A stretch of 6,401 nt of DNA from Candidatus Zixiibacteriota bacterium. Its GTDB lineage: Bacteria; Zixibacteria; MSB-5A5; GN15; JAAZOE01. The translations under genes and the position numbers were made by a program. The stretch lies in assembly GCA_012797915.1 (NCBI GenBank), contig JAAZOE010000325.1:1-6401 (forward strand), written 5' to 3'. How positions within the stretch are numbered: the first letter of the stretch is position 1; every line of letters starts with the position of its first letter. This document shows, piece by piece, positions 5,154 to 6,401 of this stretch. Under the pieces are notes generated by a model, which did no database searches, was not told the DNA's origin, and was given only the letters and a program-made list of their open reading frames with translations.

Positions 5154-6401
5154 TTACCGGAATTCGATCCGAAACTCCGTATGGCCTTGTCCGACCGATT
5201 CCAGGCCGAAACTGAAACCGTGATTGAGAAGGACCTCACGGATCAGGGTCAGCCCGATACCCTGGCCGTCCCGTTTGGTGCTGAAGAAAGGAGAGAACAA
5301 CTGCGCCCGCTCTTCCGGGGAGATTCCCTTGCCGCTATCGATAATCGTCAGAGACCGCGCCCCTTCAGCGGCTGTTCGTACCGTGACCGTTCCATTTTCC
5401 TCGATCGCCTCCAAGGCGTTTTTGACGACATTGACGAGAACCTGCTCCATCTGCTGAACGTCCATGGCCACCATCAGCGGACCGGGACTCAATTCCCAGG
5501 TCCAGGCGATCCGCCGCCGCCGGCACTCGGCGGACATCAGGACCTGCACCGATCGCAGCAACCGGTGAACGTCGGAGGGTTCCATGACCGGCGCCGGAAG
5601 ACGGACCACATCGGCGAAATTCGACATGAACCGGTTCAGATGGGTATTCCGATCGATGGCCACCTGCAGGGCGGCTGCGAAATCGGACGCCTCCTCCGGC
5701 GATAACCGGCTTCGATACGGCAGCGAGGAATGCAGGATGGAATTGACCGCGCCGACCGAATTATTGATTTCATGCGACATCATCCGGATGACCTTTTCAT
5801 AGGCCTTCTTTTGAACCGCCATGATCTCCCGCGTCAATTCCTCGATCAGGATGAACTGCCGCGGGAAACCCCGATCCACGAAATGAAAGGTACTGCCCTT
5901 GTAGGCTTGGATGCCGCTGACGTTGATGATCGTCGTTTCCCCGGATTTCAATCCCGCCAGTACGGGACCGAACGGATCGGGAAAATCGCGGATGAGCCGC
6001 CCCTGCGGATCGGTTTTCCCCACCCGCAGCATCTCCCGCCCCGCCTGGTTGATGGAGGCAACCCGGTCGTCGAGATCCAGGACAACGATTCCGAGCGGCG
6101 AGGCATCGATGAGCCGCTCCAGAAAGTAGTGCTGCTCCTGTCGTTTCACCCGTTCCTGGCGGAGTTGATCGATCATCTGATTGTACGTTTCCACCAGTCG
6201 GCCTATTTCGCCCCCTTCGATGGGTACGAACTTGGTATTGAAATCCTGATCGCGGATGGATTCGATGCCGGCGGCGATCAGATCCAGGGGACGGGTGAAG
6301 GTTCGATAGGCTCGGAACGCCGCCCAGAGGCTGATGAGGATGATCGCTTCGGCGATGAAGAACAGGACGACATCGACGGCATACAAGAACAGCGACAGGA
6401 C
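5154..6401 (-). CDS. Sensor histidine kinase (TM-HAMP-PAS-HisKA-HATPase), 5'-truncated by window edge
   Basis: This is the C-terminal 415 residues of a membrane-bound two-component sensor kinase. The frame runs open to the right edge; a TTG at 6384-6386 lies inside a transmembrane helix and is not the start. Counting visible residues from 6401, a transmembrane segment spans about 1-25. HAMP follows at about 30-82 (TRPLDLIAAGIESI and EIGRLVETYNQMIDQLRQE), then a PAS domain at about 90-185 (LIDASPLGIVVLDLDDRVASIN). The H-box is MMSHEINNSVGAVNSIL with phospho-accepting His210. The ATPase domain shows the N-box (VNVVKNALEAIEENG, about 323-337), G1 (DSGKGIS, 355-361), the F-box (LFSPFFSTK) and G2 (DGQGIGLTL, 378-386). 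All catalytic motifs are intact. The HAMP-PAS layout recalls NtrY-type kinases, but the signal and the partner regulator are unknown. The missing N-terminal part should hold the first transmembrane helix and any periplasmic sensor. No response regulator lies downstream; it could be beyond the right edge. Confidence 0.92.
   Translation of the reverse strand, partial: VLSLFLYAVDVVLFFIAEAIILISLWAAFRAYRTFTRPLDLIAAGIESIRDQDFNTKFVPIEGGEIGRLVETYNQMIDQLRQERVKRQEQHYFLERLIDASPLGIVVLDLDDRVASINQAGREMLRVGKTDPQGRLIRDFPDPFGPVLAGLKSGETTIINVSGIQAYKGSTFHFVDRGFPRQFILIEELTREIMAVQKKAYEKVIRMMSHEINNSVGAVNSILHSSLPYRSRLSPEEASDFAAALQVAIDRNTHLNRFMSNFADVVRLPAPVMEPSDVHRLLRSVQVLMSAECRRRRIAWTWELSPGPLMVAMDVQQMEQVLVNVVKNALEAIEENGTVTVRTAAEGARSLTIIDSGKGISPEERAQLFSPFFSTKRDGQGIGLTLIREVLLNHGFSFGLESVGQGHTEFRIEFR

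Overview
The window looks like ordinary chromosome of a Gram-negative, moderately GC-rich bacterium. The Gram-negative call rests on one gene with a Sec signal peptide followed by a beta-barrel that ends in Phe, which is the classic outer-membrane assembly signal. The histidine kinase carries an H-box of the form SHEINNSVGA, a style I associate with Bacteroidota/FCB-type lineages. That is only a weak lineage hint and I would not name a taxon. I saw no phage, plasmid, insertion-sequence, CRISPR, tRNA or rRNA signal.

Layout, left to right. (1) Positions 2-760, plus strand: the 3' part of a ThyX-like (FAD-dependent thymidylate synthase superfamily) protein whose start lies off the left edge. (2) 761-1229: a 469-base non-coding stretch with a plausible sigma70-type promoter, an inverted repeat over its -10 region, and a perfect 10-bp hairpin just ahead of the next gene. 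(3) 1230-2414, plus: a CPA-superfamily cation:proton antiporter. (4) 2415-2587: a GC-rich structured gap. (5) 2588-3568, plus: a TerC/Alx-family membrane protein, probably a manganese or other metal-ion exporter. (6) 3569-3642: a short convergent gap. (7) 3643-4767, minus: an outer-membrane porin-like beta-barrel. (8) 4768-5153: the porin leader and upstream region, with a 13-bp near-perfect dyad in the leader. (9) 5154-6401, minus: a membrane-bound HAMP-PAS-HisKA-HATPase sensor kinase whose N-terminus lies off the right edge.

How the genes may work together: the antiporter and the TerC protein lie in the same direction 173 bases apart. They could form an ion-homeostasis pair, with monovalent cation/proton exchange next to divalent metal export under alkaline or metal stress. 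This is inference from family roles. The kinase lies upstream of the porin on the same strand, but the 386-base gap and the porin's own structured leader suggest separate transcription. No response regulator is visible.

No clear undescribed system stands out. The best leads are the altered active-site motif of the ThyX-like protein, the structured non-coding leaders of the antiporter and porin genes, and the antiporter/TerC pairing.
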